Source: Hexactinellida sp. DTS-2022
Lineage: Eukaryota > Porifera > Hexactinellida
NCBI GenBank assembly: GCA_028753945.1
Contig: JAPNXP010000014.1
Coordinates: forward strand, 3,844,001 to 3,908,000
Direction: 5' to 3'
Length of the DNA stretch: 64,000 nucleotides
The notes beneath the pieces are model-generated. The model ran no database searches, was not told the origin of the DNA, and saw nothing but the letters and a program-made list of their open reading frames with translations. Below, piece after piece: positions 33,590 to 43,740 of this stretch. The position numbers and the translations under genes were made by a program. The first letter of the stretch is position 1. The number at the start of each line of letters is the position of its first letter.

Positions 33590-34031
33590 CATAGACTCCT
33601 TTAATAGAAGGACTAGTATCTGACAATCTGGGATTGCGGAACTTGGGTCCCATCATATCTTGGGTTGTACACATGCTAGAACCTTCATCTTGGAGTCTAA
33701 CATGGGATTTTTAGGGATAAGAAATCAATTTATTACACTTTTGACCTTTACCACGTCACCTAAAGGTAATTTTAACACAAATAGTCTTTATAAATATGTA
33801 TATATTTCTATGATCAGAGTTGATTGAAGAAACTACAAGACTTACGGGGCTGATTTTTTGCATGCAGGGGTATTTTGGATCTGGCTCGGACAAGTTCGAG
33901 TCTTAAACCAAAATTCATACCTTCAATGTAATTATGACGACATTGTTACCTTTTCGAAAATGTGAAAATCCACAAATTAGCTTATAACTCACGCTCCATG
34001 AGAGACTAGTCCTTCTATTAAAGGAGCTATG
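33590..34031. mobile_element. 442-bp MITE with perfect 8-bp TSD
   Basis: The ends CATAGACTCCTTTAATAGAA and, inverted, CATAGCTCCTTTAATAGAAG share CTCCTTTAATAGAAGGACTAGT over 22 bp after a 5-6 bp start. TSD GTATAATA at 33582-33589 and 34032-34039. The CATAG start resembles the P element here, but the TSD is 8 bp; the superfamily is uncertain. Confidence 0.85.
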
Positions 34032-34379
34032 GTATAATATATTCCTTGAAGTTGACAGTTTAAAAGAATTACTGGAGCAGTTGGCAAGAACGAGATGCAA
34101 TAGATATTATTTCTTATCAAATGATACTCAGGGTAACGTAACTGTAGGAAAATACTTCAGACCCATTCAATTACCAAGATTTCAAAGGGTATAACGACAA
34201 AAATGAGAGCTGTGTATATAGTGCACTTGGGTCTACGTATAATAAATAGTACACACACATACACTTATAATAGAATCCACAGGGAATAAAATGATTCCCA
34301 TTCCCATAATAATCCTGCCTAGCATGGTCAACAAATACAACGTTAGTTATTTAATATATATGAACCACAAGTATAATAA

Positions 34380-34540
34380 ATCCCCAATCTCGCGTTTGCA
34401 CTGGTGTAAACGCCTGATTAACTAAACTTAATAAAATCTCGCGTTTACACCAGTGTGAACGCGTGTACACCAGACAAGTTGGTGGGAACTCGTGTACACT
34501 GGTGTACACGCGTTCACACCAGTCTCGCGTTTGCACTGCA
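34380..34540. repeat. Cluster of CGCGTTTRCACTGGTGTAAACGC palindromes
   Basis: At least four related palindromic units (CGTTTACACCAGTGTGAACG, GTGTACACTGGTGTACACGC, CGCGTTTGCACTG) occur within 160 bp. Any coding potential is an artefact of the repeat. Confidence 0.7.
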
Positions 34541-34789
34541 ACATTTACACTATAAAAGGTTTCAGTGATGTTATTAATTTTATCCATAGGATTTGGCTTA
34601 TAACTGATTTTGGCCTTAACTATGTTCATTTGTGTCCGATTTTAGATTTATTTTCGTATATATTCATCATTTAGCGAGTTCTAGACGTGTCCATATAGCG
34701 TTTTAGCCTAACTCTACTATTCGATATTTTTAGTAAATCACAGTGAATCTCGAATAGCTTTATCAAATCACGTTTTACAGGGTCGGTAT

Positions 34790-35175
34790 GTATATAATTA
34801 TACTCATGTAGTTGAGTGGAGTCGAAAGAGGGGTCACTCGATTGGGTAAGGACACAATTGGAGAAGGGAATTTTCTACACATTCCTGATAAATTCCAGCG
34901 TTGATATGGAAAAACTCTTCCAAATATGGTCTTGTGATTTTTCAAATTATCGGAAATGTTACTTCGAAACCGAATTCAACAATAAAAAGACGATATAACT
35001 TAATTTGAATAAGTTTTTATGGGAACAAGTCCGGCGAACACTATCGGATATGATTACTTTGGCGAGCTGTTATGGCCGATATAGACACCCTTTCAATTGC
35101 CTCAATATCCAAAAATGTTCGCACTACATCAAAGTACATGTGTACAAATTTTGGTGCTTTTATCAATAAAATGAA
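34790..35175. repeat. Interspersed repeat paired with 43860-44250
   Basis: The block from GTTGAGTGGAGTCGAAAGAG to AAATGAACAATTGTGAC recurs in reverse orientation at 43860-44250 (e.g. GGCGAGCTGTTATGGCCGAT). The short open frames in both copies are repeat-derived. Confidence 0.75.
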
Positions 35176-36067
35176 CAATTGTGACATTATTAATTAACAA
35201 CCGCTGGATTTAACAGGCAATATACGGCTTTTTTTAAATATAGTGTTTACTTTCAATACTACTGGAGTGATAGTCGAATTTTTCTGGATTGTTTGCAAAT
35301 ACTTTATTATTTTTCTGGAATGTTTCGAAATACATTATTATTTTTATGCAATATTTTGAAATTTTTTATCCAAAGTACCAGAACTGACCTGACCTCCTTG
35401 AGTATAACAATTACTAACTTTTGACAATTCTGATCCCTATAACGCATTGAATCATTACTTTAGCGTAATTAATTCGTAGAAATATTTTAGCGTTATATTA
35501 ATTCACTCGAATGCTAAAATTAGAATTAAAAAAATCCAGACATGAGACACGTGATACATGCAATTTATTATGCTTATAAATGCAAGCTTACATCTAAATC
35601 CATCGCACATAGTATCATCTTGCTTAATTAATTGAATCTATACTGTTCGATAATACCACGCTCCTATAGCGTACGAATGCCATATCGTTATTAAATGAAA
35701 TTAGATCATGATCTGCCACTAATACTTAATTTATTTCAACTGTGATTAATTACTCTGTCACAACTGCAAATATATTATCATTTGGAGTAAATGTTGGACC
35801 AAACTTCAAATTCCGCGTCGAAGCACGAGAACCGGCTAATTCTAGTATGAATTATGAGAACATGTCTATTTTATATCTAGAATATATTATGCACAATGGC
35901 TTATCGTTAAACGTAAAAATATGTAATTGTCAACTGGTTATGACTCGGAACTGAAAGTATATTGTGTGCCATATAATATTGTTGATTTATTTATTTCCAA
36001 ATACACTCAAACCTCTCTTATCCGGACCATAGGAGTAAATTCATGCTAAATTTGTATTACTATAAGC
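35175..36067. other. Non-coding stretch, one doubtful open frame
   Basis: At 35760-35860 (+) an open frame reads ILSFGVNVGPNFKFRVEARE, which recalls a fibronectin-III strand pattern. It is too short and isolated to call. The rest has no supported features. Confidence 0.3.
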
Positions 36068-37434
36068 CAGTGGTTCCCAACCTTTTTTAACTCGTGAACC
36101 CCCTGATCCCCGAAAATTTGGTGGTGCATCCCCAGGACATACCTAAGTCTTTATATTGACAAGGGCATCGATTATAAAAACAGGATGGGGGGTGAACATC
36201 ATATGGTCTCATTAGGATGAAAAGCGTCAGTATGTAATAATATCACAAAGTAAATCTAAGTATACATGGATTTCAAGGATTTATCCAGCTGCGCGAGACG
36301 CTCCTTTTGGAGCATGATTTTTTGAAAATTTAAATTTAGGAGCACGAAAATTTGCAATACTCTCCTATACCGTAACATTAATTTGTGATTTAGGCTTATG
36401 AAAATTGGACCAAACCAGTATTAGGAGCGTATTTACAAATGGCTGCATAATACACTGATGGATTTATATACGAGCGAGCGAGAAAGATTTTCTTGGGTGA
36501 AGAGGATTTTCAAATATCATTAAGTATTACTAACTATTTATGACAACAATACTTTGCTGATTTAGGGAGGATAAAATTATGAGGTGCACCAATATTGGTG
36601 GGGGGGGGGCGAATGCCCAAAGATAGGTTGTGGTAAATGCAGGCGCTGGACGTCATTTCGAAAAGTGATACGGCGGAGAATTTACAGTATTTGTATGTGG
36701 TCCGGCGACGCTGCACCAGGTATTTTAATGTGATCCGGCGATTATTAAATCATTAAATCATTAAATTATCAATTAATTGTTAATTTCGAACAGATAGAGG
36801 TGGTACAGTAAAGCTGGCCATCCTGAAAAGTGGTACGGCGCTCGGCGCACCAGCCGTACAGGGTATGCCGCCCCTGGGTAAATGGACCAGTACGGACCAA
36901 GCCCTCTTTGAACAAGCGTCGGGTAACTTACAGAACACAATAGTAATAAGTCAATATAGTCGAGTATTCAGAACAGGGTTGTTTGATTTAAATCATTGAT
37001 TTAAATCAGAATTTTTGAATTATATCAGACTTTTTGGATTTAAATCAGATTTTTTATGTCTAATGTTTTTGGCGAAAAAAAAAGAAATACATTGATGATG
37101 AGTCAAATTACATTGATAATGAGTCATTAACAATGTAATTAATCTATTAGCCAAATAATATACGCCAGTGTGATATAGATTGCAAAAAAAACAATTAAAA
37201 TCAAAATTCTGATTCAAATCAAAAAAATCGGATTTTTTTGATTTTTTTAAAACAATCAAGATTTTTATAAAAAAATCATGATTTTTATCAACCCTGAAAT
37301 TTCAGAATTTAACTTGTAGATTATAGCTATATTTTATAATGCTCAATATTCACTCCACTCCTTGTCTCGTGCACCCCCGAGACGTGTCCCGTGCACCCCC
37401 AAGGGGTTCATGCAACCCAGGTTGGGAACCACTG
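36068..37434. mobile_element. hAT element (CAGTGGTTCCCAACC termini), fuller copy
   Basis: The ends are CAGTGGTTCCCAACCT and, inverted, CAGTGGTTCCCAACCTGG; flanks CTATAAGC and CTTTAACC agree at 6 of 8. This TIR is typical of animal hAT non-autonomous elements. It is non-coding, with a poly-G run near 36600 and a nested MITE at 36974-37299. A second, truncated copy lies at 22785-25010. Confidence 0.8.
36974..37299. mobile_element. MITE with AAATCA core nested in hAT element
   Basis: The ends CAGGGTTGTTTGATTTAAAT and, inverted, CAGGGTTGATAAAAATC run into (ATTTAAATCAGA)-like repeats. The flanks ATTCAGAA (36966-36973) and TTTCAGAA (37300-37307) agree at 7 of 8. The other hAT copy lacks this insert near 24870, which gives an empty site. 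Confidence 0.75.
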
Positions 37435-37675
37435 CTTTAACCAATAATGGAGTTTAATTAATGACAAAATTATACAACAAATACATATCTTAAATTATCC
37501 ACTAGTTAAGGCAACTATGTTTAAAAGTTCCAATTTGCAAGGGAGTTGAGATATTACGACATTCATGATTTGATTCAAATTTCCACTGAATTCAACTTGC
37601 TTACAAAAGAACTTTCTTTAATTAACTAGAGTCAATTTGTTATAGAATAATATTTGATTTTGTTTGTTTTATTTT

Positions 37676-38191
37676 ATGGCATCAAAGAATTTCCAAATTG
37701 ATATTAATCAGTCTCCTTTTTTTATGGAGTATCCTAAAATTTCTGGGGATTCAACTCAATGGAATAGTAAGGAGTTAAACAAGGTTAAAAAATGGATTGT
37801 ACTAGAAAAAATTCATGGTGCTAATTTTGCTTTTTATATATCTAGTACTGGTGCTATACAAGTTGCTAAGCGTAGTTCATTCCTTTCCTCAAAAGAAGAT
37901 TTTTTTGGGATACGAAACACCAACATTATACCAGAAATTAGTGATAAGTTGCTTAATATTTACAGACACATTTCTTGTAGATATTCTGATATTTTCCAGC
38001 TCTCTTTGCATGGTGAACTTTTTGGAGGTAAGATCAATATGAAACACTTTTTAAATTACAGCTGTCCCGTCAGCATGTTATTTGACACACTATATTTTGG
38101 TGGTTGTTTAATTGATAGTGTCTCCAAAAGAATATACTATCGGCAATTCTGGCTTTTTAGATTTATCCTTCGTCATAATTTCAAAGTTTAA
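37676..38191 (+). pseudogene. Rnl2-type RNA ligase, truncated; C-terminus derived from R-A repeat
   Basis: The ATG at 37676 (MASKNFQIDI) is the first Met of the frame. Residues 37-118 match the N-terminal adenylation core of the Rnl2 RNA ligase family: WIVLEKIHGANFAFYI with the nucleophile Lys45 in K-I-H-G, VAKRSSFLSSKEDFFGIRN after it, and LHGELFGG (113-118) as motif III. Such enzymes seal nicks in RNA through an adenylated lysine. From about residue 137 (DNA 38085 on) the frame enters a hairpin of the R-A transposon, so motifs IIIa, IV and V are absent. At 171 residues it is roughly half the family length, and ligase activity is not expected, though partial adenylation cannot be excluded. 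No intron is seen. Confidence 0.7.
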
Positions 38192-38250
38192 ATCCCTATT
38201 TGTAAAGGTTTTACTTGCCATTTGGATCAATTGATAAATTGGTCCCTTCT
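38085..38250 (+). repeat. R-A fragment fused to the RNA ligase frame
   Basis: ACTATATTTTGGTGGTTGTT, GATAGTGTCTCCAAA and TATCGGCAATTCTGG align with the second arm of the R-A hairpin at 45120-45195. Further on, GGATCAATTGATAAATTGG matches R-A at 45500. Confidence 0.8.
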
Positions 38251-38709
38251 ATTTTCCACCATCTTTGACAATTGACATTTATTAAAGGGGTGAGTCCGGT
38301 AGCTTAAACTGTCTCAATTAAGATTTTTTTGTAAATTAAAAAGTCTCCCACCAAAAAAATTACCTTTCCCACATATCCTGAGGGTCTTGGGAAATACTTT
38401 TGACCTCACACGGTCTGCTAACCTTAATTTTTATTTATATGCTATGTTTGATGCTATATCTACTCATTAGAATACTTAGTTATATCTATATTCGCCTATC
38501 AAGTGACTTTTTTAGGATGAGTCGCTGCTCAGCATACCCCCTATTTCTTCCCATATCTCCGGAACAATTTTTTTGCCGCTTGACGCTGACAGAATTTGAT
38601 CGACTATTCAGATTTTCAAAAACTCCTCGGTTTTCGATAGATCTCTAAAGTAACTCGCTATTAATTAAGTGGAGCAGTTTTACGCTGTTAGATAAAGCGT
38701 ACTTACTAA

Positions 38710-39066
38710 AGACATATAAAATAAATAACTTGTTTATCATCCCCGCCCATCCCAAATTTTACCCCCCGTCCGGATATATTTTATTCATATAACACGAACA
38801 TAATAGTACAAAATATTAGCTATAAACTTGTGTAAAGTACTCCTAATGTATCATTTTTTAATAAGTCTTGTATTTTGGAGCATTATTTAATAATTTAACA
38901 TTGTTATGTGATTTTATAATAAAATAAAATAATAATATTTGTTGTTTTGCATAGGTTAATGTTATTTGCATATCAATGGAAATAAAAATAAATATAAAAT
39001 CCCTTCCGCCGTCCGTATTTTCTCAAAAAATCCGGATGATAAACAATTAATTAATTTTACCTGGCC
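38710..39066. mobile_element. 357-bp Harbinger-like MITE, copy B, interrupted at its end by the P element
   Basis: It matches copy A (ATAAAATAAATAACTTGTTTATCATCC, then GGATGATAAACAA). TAA lies before 38710. After removal of the P element and one TSD copy, its right end GGCC is followed by TAA (42969-42971). Its length equals copy A exactly. Confidence 0.8.
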
Positions 39067-39387
39067 CATAGCCTGCTATACATAAGGCCTCACAGTAACT
39101 TGTGGATTTTGGACCAGGGATGTCGGAGTCGACCTAACTATTTTGTTACAAAATATATCGATATATGGTTTTAATAGGTTAATGTAGGGTATAATAACGT
39201 ATTCTATACAGTATAATTGTTTCGTCTCCACTTAGCATAGAATGTATATAGAAATTCAAATTTAGGATATATAATATTGACTCCTAACAGCAATAAAATA
39301 CATGTAAGTGATGTGTGAATATATATACGTATATATAGTATTAATCAGCAGCAGGTGTCCAAAGGTTCTTTAGTGAAAATCAAAGTA

Positions 39388-39513
39388 GCCCTCCAGATAA
39401 CAATCCAGCCCTCCAGATATTAAGCCAGTCCTCCAGATATTAAGCCACTCCTCCAGATATTAAGCCAGTCCAGATATTAAGCCACTCCTCCAGATATTAA
39501 GCCAGTCCTCCAG
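39388..39513. repeat. 20-bp minisatellite in the P element 3' region
   Basis: About six units of CTCCAGATATTAAGCCAGTC, one shortened, lie between the left TIR and the end of the transposase. Confidence 0.9.
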
Positions 39514-39519
39514 TCTAAA

Positions 39520-40034
39520 TCTTACAATATTCCCTATAAAGACAATACAAGGCAAGAAATACTGTACAAACAGACGAATATCAAAATTATAGCAATATTA
39601 CTTACTAATTTTTTTCAGTTTTCGTTTGTCCATACCCTTAGAAATAACCATTAAGTTATAATTTTAACTATATTTGCTAGAAAACAGTTAACAACTACAA
39701 ATACAAGTTTATTAAGGATGTGGCAGCCATCAATTGAACAGAACAAACAGCTATTATTCCAGAAATCACAGATATTACAATCCAAAAGAGAATTAGTTGA
39801 GAGCTCGACAAGAATTTTCCTAGATGGTCCCTCCAATAACTTCGCCATCAGTTCATTATTATTCTTTATGGTAATAAAAATCTTTCAAACGATAACAATA
39901 GATTATAATACGATCTCAGAAGGGTATTTCAAGGCCCCGGGATCAGAGAGGTCTAATAGCTTAAATTGAGATATAGATAGATCGTCTATAAGATCTTTAT
40001 CAATAGTTAAGAAATCTCGGCATATATGACATGA
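39520..40034. other. P element 3' non-coding region
   Basis: No coding homology; AT-rich spacer between the minisatellite and the transposase stop at 40035. Confidence 0.4.
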
Positions 40035-41063
40035 CTAGCTACGCTTCAAGTATTGGTGTGTTGAATAGCCCGCAATAAATGATAAGGACTGGAGGACCTG
40101 GATACTGCACTCAATGATAGATAGGTCTGATATTGCATTCAAAAATGGCTCTAAATCAATCTCGCAGTCCGATTCTACGCTGTCCACAGAAGAGAATGAT
40201 TCTATGAACTCTTGTAAAGAAGATGTGCTAGATACAGTCTGACTGGAAAACAAGTTTAAGATGCAGGAAACTTTAAGACGACACTCCGATTCCAAGGTCT
40301 GAAGATAAGAAACGTGATAGTTGGAACCTGACATCATACGATATAAACCGAAATAGTGTTCCAATGGATCTGTCTGCAGGAATGATGTTAAGGAAAACAA
40401 GTTTAAGATGCTGGAAACCTTAAGACGACGCTCCGATTCCAAGGTCTGAAGATAAGAAACGTGATAGTTGGAACCTGACATCATACGATATAAACCGAAA
40501 TGGTCTTCCAATGGATCTGTCTGCAGGAATGATGTTAAGAGAAATGAATAGCCGCAGTTTTCAGTTAAGAAGTTTGTAATTTGAGGTAATACTAGACAAG
40601 CATGTCTCAAGCTTGTAAATGTCTGCTTGCTCAATTTTCTTCCTTTCTCAAGCAATGACTGCCAGGCATCTAACCAGTAAACAATGCGCGTTAGAAAAAT
40701 AAAGCGGTCATCATTAGAAATCAAAGGACGAGATAAATAATCATTTAAACGAACATGTTTATATGGCCTATTAACATTAACTATTTTCCAAAGTAATAAT
40801 AGAATCTGAACAAATTCCGAGGTATGGGATTTGAATGCTGGGCTGCGTTGTTCATTTTGAATTTCCAGAGCTGCAATAGTGGATTCATGAACTACCTTTA
40901 GAACAAGTTTAACATTATGACGTTCGAGGCTAGATGGATAACAAGACTTAAGAGTCAAACGTGGAGCGAGTTTTGCCAACCTATCCCTCTCTGAATTATA
41001 TAGCATTCGAATATCACGAAAAGAAGTGTGAAAATTTTCCAAAGGATTTGGTGGATCGATCAA
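40035..41063 (-). pseudogene. P transposase C-terminal region with internal duplication
   Basis: The segment contains PLENFHTSFRDIRMLYNSER, APRLTLKSCYPSSLERHNVK and NRPYKHVRLNDY, blocks typical of THAP9/P-element transposases after the GTP/insertion region. The segment SFLQTDPLEDHFGLYRMMSG then occurs twice in tandem (49 residues each). It closes with LSFIAGYSTHQYLKRS, the C-terminal IAGY block. It joins the upstream piece through a frameshift near 41060 (LDCI into the PPNPLENF frame). The duplication would disturb the catalytic-Glu domain, so function is doubtful. Confidence 0.85.
40245..40538. repeat. 147-bp tandem duplication inside P transposase
   Basis: Units start with GGAAAACAAGTTTAAGATGC at 40245 and 40392, exactly 147 bp apart, with only a handful of mismatches. 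The frame is preserved (49 codons). Confidence 0.95.
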
Positions 41064-41418
41064 TGGAGATGCAATCTAAATCAGGATAAGAAAAGAGTTT
41101 GCCATCAGATTGCTGATTCAGCCAATTATTGCGAATACTTTTTAAAATATGCACGAAGTCAAAAGTAAGAAACAGGCTCCTGTCTATACCACAAGGATGT
41201 GGTACTCGCGTTTCCAGTTTACCAGTAGGGGAAAACAATTTAAAGAGTTTCATATTAAGAGGATAATTGTCAGTAGAAATGATTTGGACAAATAGGCCAC
41301 AATCCTCAACATCACAAATACAAGATTTAATCGTGTCAAACAACTTCTCAGCTGAGACAGAAGTACATGGAAGTAAACGGACAACACACGAGCATTTCTT
41401 ATACAAACTGGACACCAT
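41014..41418 (-). pseudogene. P transposase central part, second half of RNase H-like core
   Basis: It reads IMVSSLYKKCSCVVRLLPC, FVQIISTDNYPLNMKLFKLF (with the second core Asp) and FLTFDFVHILKSIRNNWLNQ, a highly conserved P-element block. The upstream join needs a change in the T run at about 41428; the downstream join is a frameshift near 41060. Confidence 0.88.
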
Positions 41419-41660
41419 AATAGCAAAAACATTTTCGTAGGATCATCGGCATCAATATTGGAGGCAAGTATCTTACCTCCTTTGTAAGAAATGTCGGACT
41501 TCACATGTATTTCATCCATCTGAATGATTACATACTTTTGCTGTGGAGAAAAAAATTGCGTAGATTGTCTAAGAAATGTGAAGAAATCACTCTCAAGTCC
41601 AAAAGAAGAATACAATTTTTCTAAAGTATTGAAGTGAGGAAGATATAGGCAAGACATACT
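41250..41660 (-). pseudogene. P transposase central part, first half of RNase H-like core (exon 3' of intron)
   Basis: It starts after an AG acceptor at 41661 (AGTATGTCTTGCC). LYLPHFNTLEKLYSSFGL and VIIQMDEIHVKSDISYKGGK carry the first catalytic Asp of P/THAP9 transposases. The useful reading ends at KMF near 41428, after which the frame is wrong. The overlap with the next piece comes from that frameshift. Confidence 0.88.
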
Positions 41661-41714
41661 CTGGAGATATTTATAACAAGAAGGTGAAATTAAATGTGTT
41701 TAGAGGGATAATAC
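41661..41714 (-). other. 54-nt GT-AG intron of P transposase
   Basis: The donor is CACAG|GTATTATCC, with its G at 41714, and the acceptor is ATATCTCCAG, ending at 41661. Splicing joins NILTQ to SMSCLYLPHF in phase 0 and removes a stop. Confidence 0.75.
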
Positions 41715-42258
41715 CTGTGTTAATATATTATACCGTCGCCTGTTTTTCGGAATTAGACTGTTTTGAAGTTGGCAATGAATAAATTGAAGTTTTGAAATTT
41801 CCGGAGAATTGTGGAACTCTTCATCAGACTTTTTATCACTGATATTATCGATAACTTGTTGTATATGAATTCCAGCATATGCAATATGAGAATCATTAGA
41901 AGTACAGACAAGAGACGTTTCAGAACTATCAGAGATAACTGCAATTTCATCTAATAAAGTTTCAAGTTGACGTGTGTCGCTCACAAAAATTCGTGAAAGC
42001 GGGAAAATTTGGCCATTACGATATGCTCTTACGGATAAATCAATTTCTACTGTCAAATATATATTAACTAGAATTTTGTTATTATCTAAACGAGGGCGCA
42101 TAAGAATCAAAGAATTCGGATTAGGATACCAATATGATATGACATTAGAAATACAAATAATTGGTAACTTATTTTGCAAATCCTGGAAACTGTTCAATAT
42201 AAACCTCTCATTCTCTTCAATATTCGATTTCAGGCTAAGATGTAATGCTTGTGAGAAG
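41715..42258 (-). pseudogene. P transposase region between THAP domain and catalytic core
   Basis: The frame begins EFFSQALHLSLKSNIEENER near 42258, runs through ISNVISYWYPNPNSLILMRP (also found in the second P relic at 49.3 kb) and ends at RRRYNILTQ at the splice donor. It joins the THAP exon by a shift in the A-rich tract at about 42265. Confidence 0.8.
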
Positions 42259-42261
42259 AAT

Positions 42262-42610
42262 TCTTTTCTTTAGATTCAATAGAAAGTCGACTACGTTTGT
42301 TGGTAGTTTGTGTAGAATAATAATTCGGGCATCCGGGTAGAATGGATGGTACAGCTCCTTCTTTAAGCTTTAGGTACTTTCGTGGCATCTCTCGATATGT
42401 CTCAACGCCATTCGGTACCTTGTAGGTGCGTTCAATTTCTTCTTCCTTAAAATGCAAGGAACAAACGTGCACAGTCTTGAGTTCATGAATATCATCTCTG
42501 TGGAGTGCTCGAATCCAAGCGTGTCGAAGTTCGTCTGGTTTGTGTGGCATCTTGAACACTGGGATTCGCTCGTCATCATCATAATGGCTTCTACATCCGG
42601 GAGCTGAACA
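42262..42610 (-). pseudogene. P transposase THAP zinc-finger DNA-binding domain
   Basis: The THAP domain reads CSAPGC at about 42600, then IPVFKMPHKPDELRHAWIRA, then VHVCSLHFKEEEIER and VPSI. This gives the C2CH ligands, the invariant Pro and Trp, and the AVPS/I tail. THAP binds the subterminal sites of P elements. No ATG precedes the domain; upstream sequence reads open to about 42680, and a 5' exon or a lost start is likely. Confidence 0.88.
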
Positions 42611-42961
42611 GCGGCTGGGTATTGTAATCGTGTGGAAATAATACGTATACTGCTTGAATGTAATGCTAAATCTAAATGAATTGGAGAAATGACAAAGTTT
42701 AAATGTATAGTGTTTAAATATACATATTATATACTATAATTAACATTTATGGTTTACTACAATTCCATTATTTCAAATTTCAAAAAGTAGATTAAAGTAG
42801 TAGTTTTGTGCCTTCACTATCTAGATTACGTTATTATACCCTACATTAACCTATTAAAACCAAATATCAATATATTTTGTAACAAAATAGTTAGGTCGAC
42901 TTCGACATGCCTAGTCTAAAATCCACAAGTTACTGTGAGGCCTTATGTATAGTAGGCTATG

Positions 42962-43740
42962 CCTGGCCTAATGTTCCATAAATCTTTAAATTTAGGATTT
43001 ATTTCTATCATAAGGTTCAGGAACCTAAGAAATTTTTTAATTTACAGATATCAATTTGATGTTACACTTAATTACTCATTAGAGTGTCAAATTAGCCATT
43101 TAAACACCAAACACTATTATAGATCAAATATTATTTTTCGTTACAATGTCATAGTGTACTACACTTTGAAAAGTTAAAATTTTTACTGAGTAGTTTTGTT
43201 CTTTTTCAATGCAGTGCGAATACACACAAAATATTTCAAGTCTTAATGTTCAGTAGTTTTAGTAGAAGACTAGAAGTGACCTCTACCGGACTCACCCCTT
43301 AAATAAGCATGATTTTGAAATAATTAATACACTAGCGCGCTTCGCTTTCTAGGTCGCTTTGCGGCAAAACACAACCACACACACCAACCGCTTTGCTTTG
43401 CGGTTGGTATGTGTGGTTTATATACTTCTAACATTGATTATAAAGCGTAAATAGGCCTAAATAGTAGAATTTAACAATGCAAAATTTTAGTGTTTACGTT
43501 ACCATGTGACAATGAGTAAGCATATTGGAAATCTGGTGTGACCAACGTGTCCGCATCATTAATGTACAGGTTCTATTAAATTTTCAGATTTTTATTTCTT
43601 AGAGACGGGAATTATATACGATTAAGTGAATTTTCAGCGTTCACGCAATGTGACAATGACGTCATAACTACTCGAGGTGTGAGAAATTCTGAATGGAAAC
43701 CTCAATTTGTTGGTGGGTGCCAAAAGTACCCTTATATGCC
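42962..43740. other. Non-coding stretch with CGCTTTGCGG hairpins
   Basis: 43330-43425 holds GCGCGCTTCGCTTTC, GGTCGCTTTGCGGC and the hairpin CACACCAACCGCTTTGC...GCGGTTGGTATGTGTG. The remainder completes the outer MITE (to 43298) and unique AT-rich DNA. Confidence 0.5.

Larger units (their letters stand above)
39067..42961 (-). mobile_element. P element (THAP-type), 3.9 kb, with about 135-bp TIRs
   Basis: Left TIR 39067-39201 and right TIR 42827-42961 begin CATAGCCTGC and CATAGCCTAC and align over about 135 bp with around ten mismatches. The flanks are CCTGGCC (39060-39066 and 42962-42968), a perfect 7-bp TSD close to the known GGCCAGAC-like target of P elements. The gene is on the minus strand. 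It is inserted at the end of a Harbinger-like MITE. Confidence 0.92.
38286..43298. mobile_element. Outer MITE-like element with TTAA flanks, containing two nested elements
   Basis: AGGGGTGAGTCCGGTAG at 38286 and, inverted, GGGGTGAGTCCGGTAG ending at 43298 are matching ends. TTAA abuts both sides (38282-38285, 43299-43302). Without the nested P element and Harbinger-like MITE it would be about 750 bp. TTAA targets are used by piggyBac and Kolobok elements; the family is unknown. Confidence 0.5.

Noticed and set aside
35742-35954. Open frame with a fibronectin-III-like stretch
   Set aside because: Only 70 codons, no flanking exon signals found, composition compatible with chance.
38400-38648. 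82-codon open frame after the RNA ligase
   Set aside because: Lies in the non-coding flank of a TTAA-ended MITE; hydrophobic low-complexity sequence without motifs.
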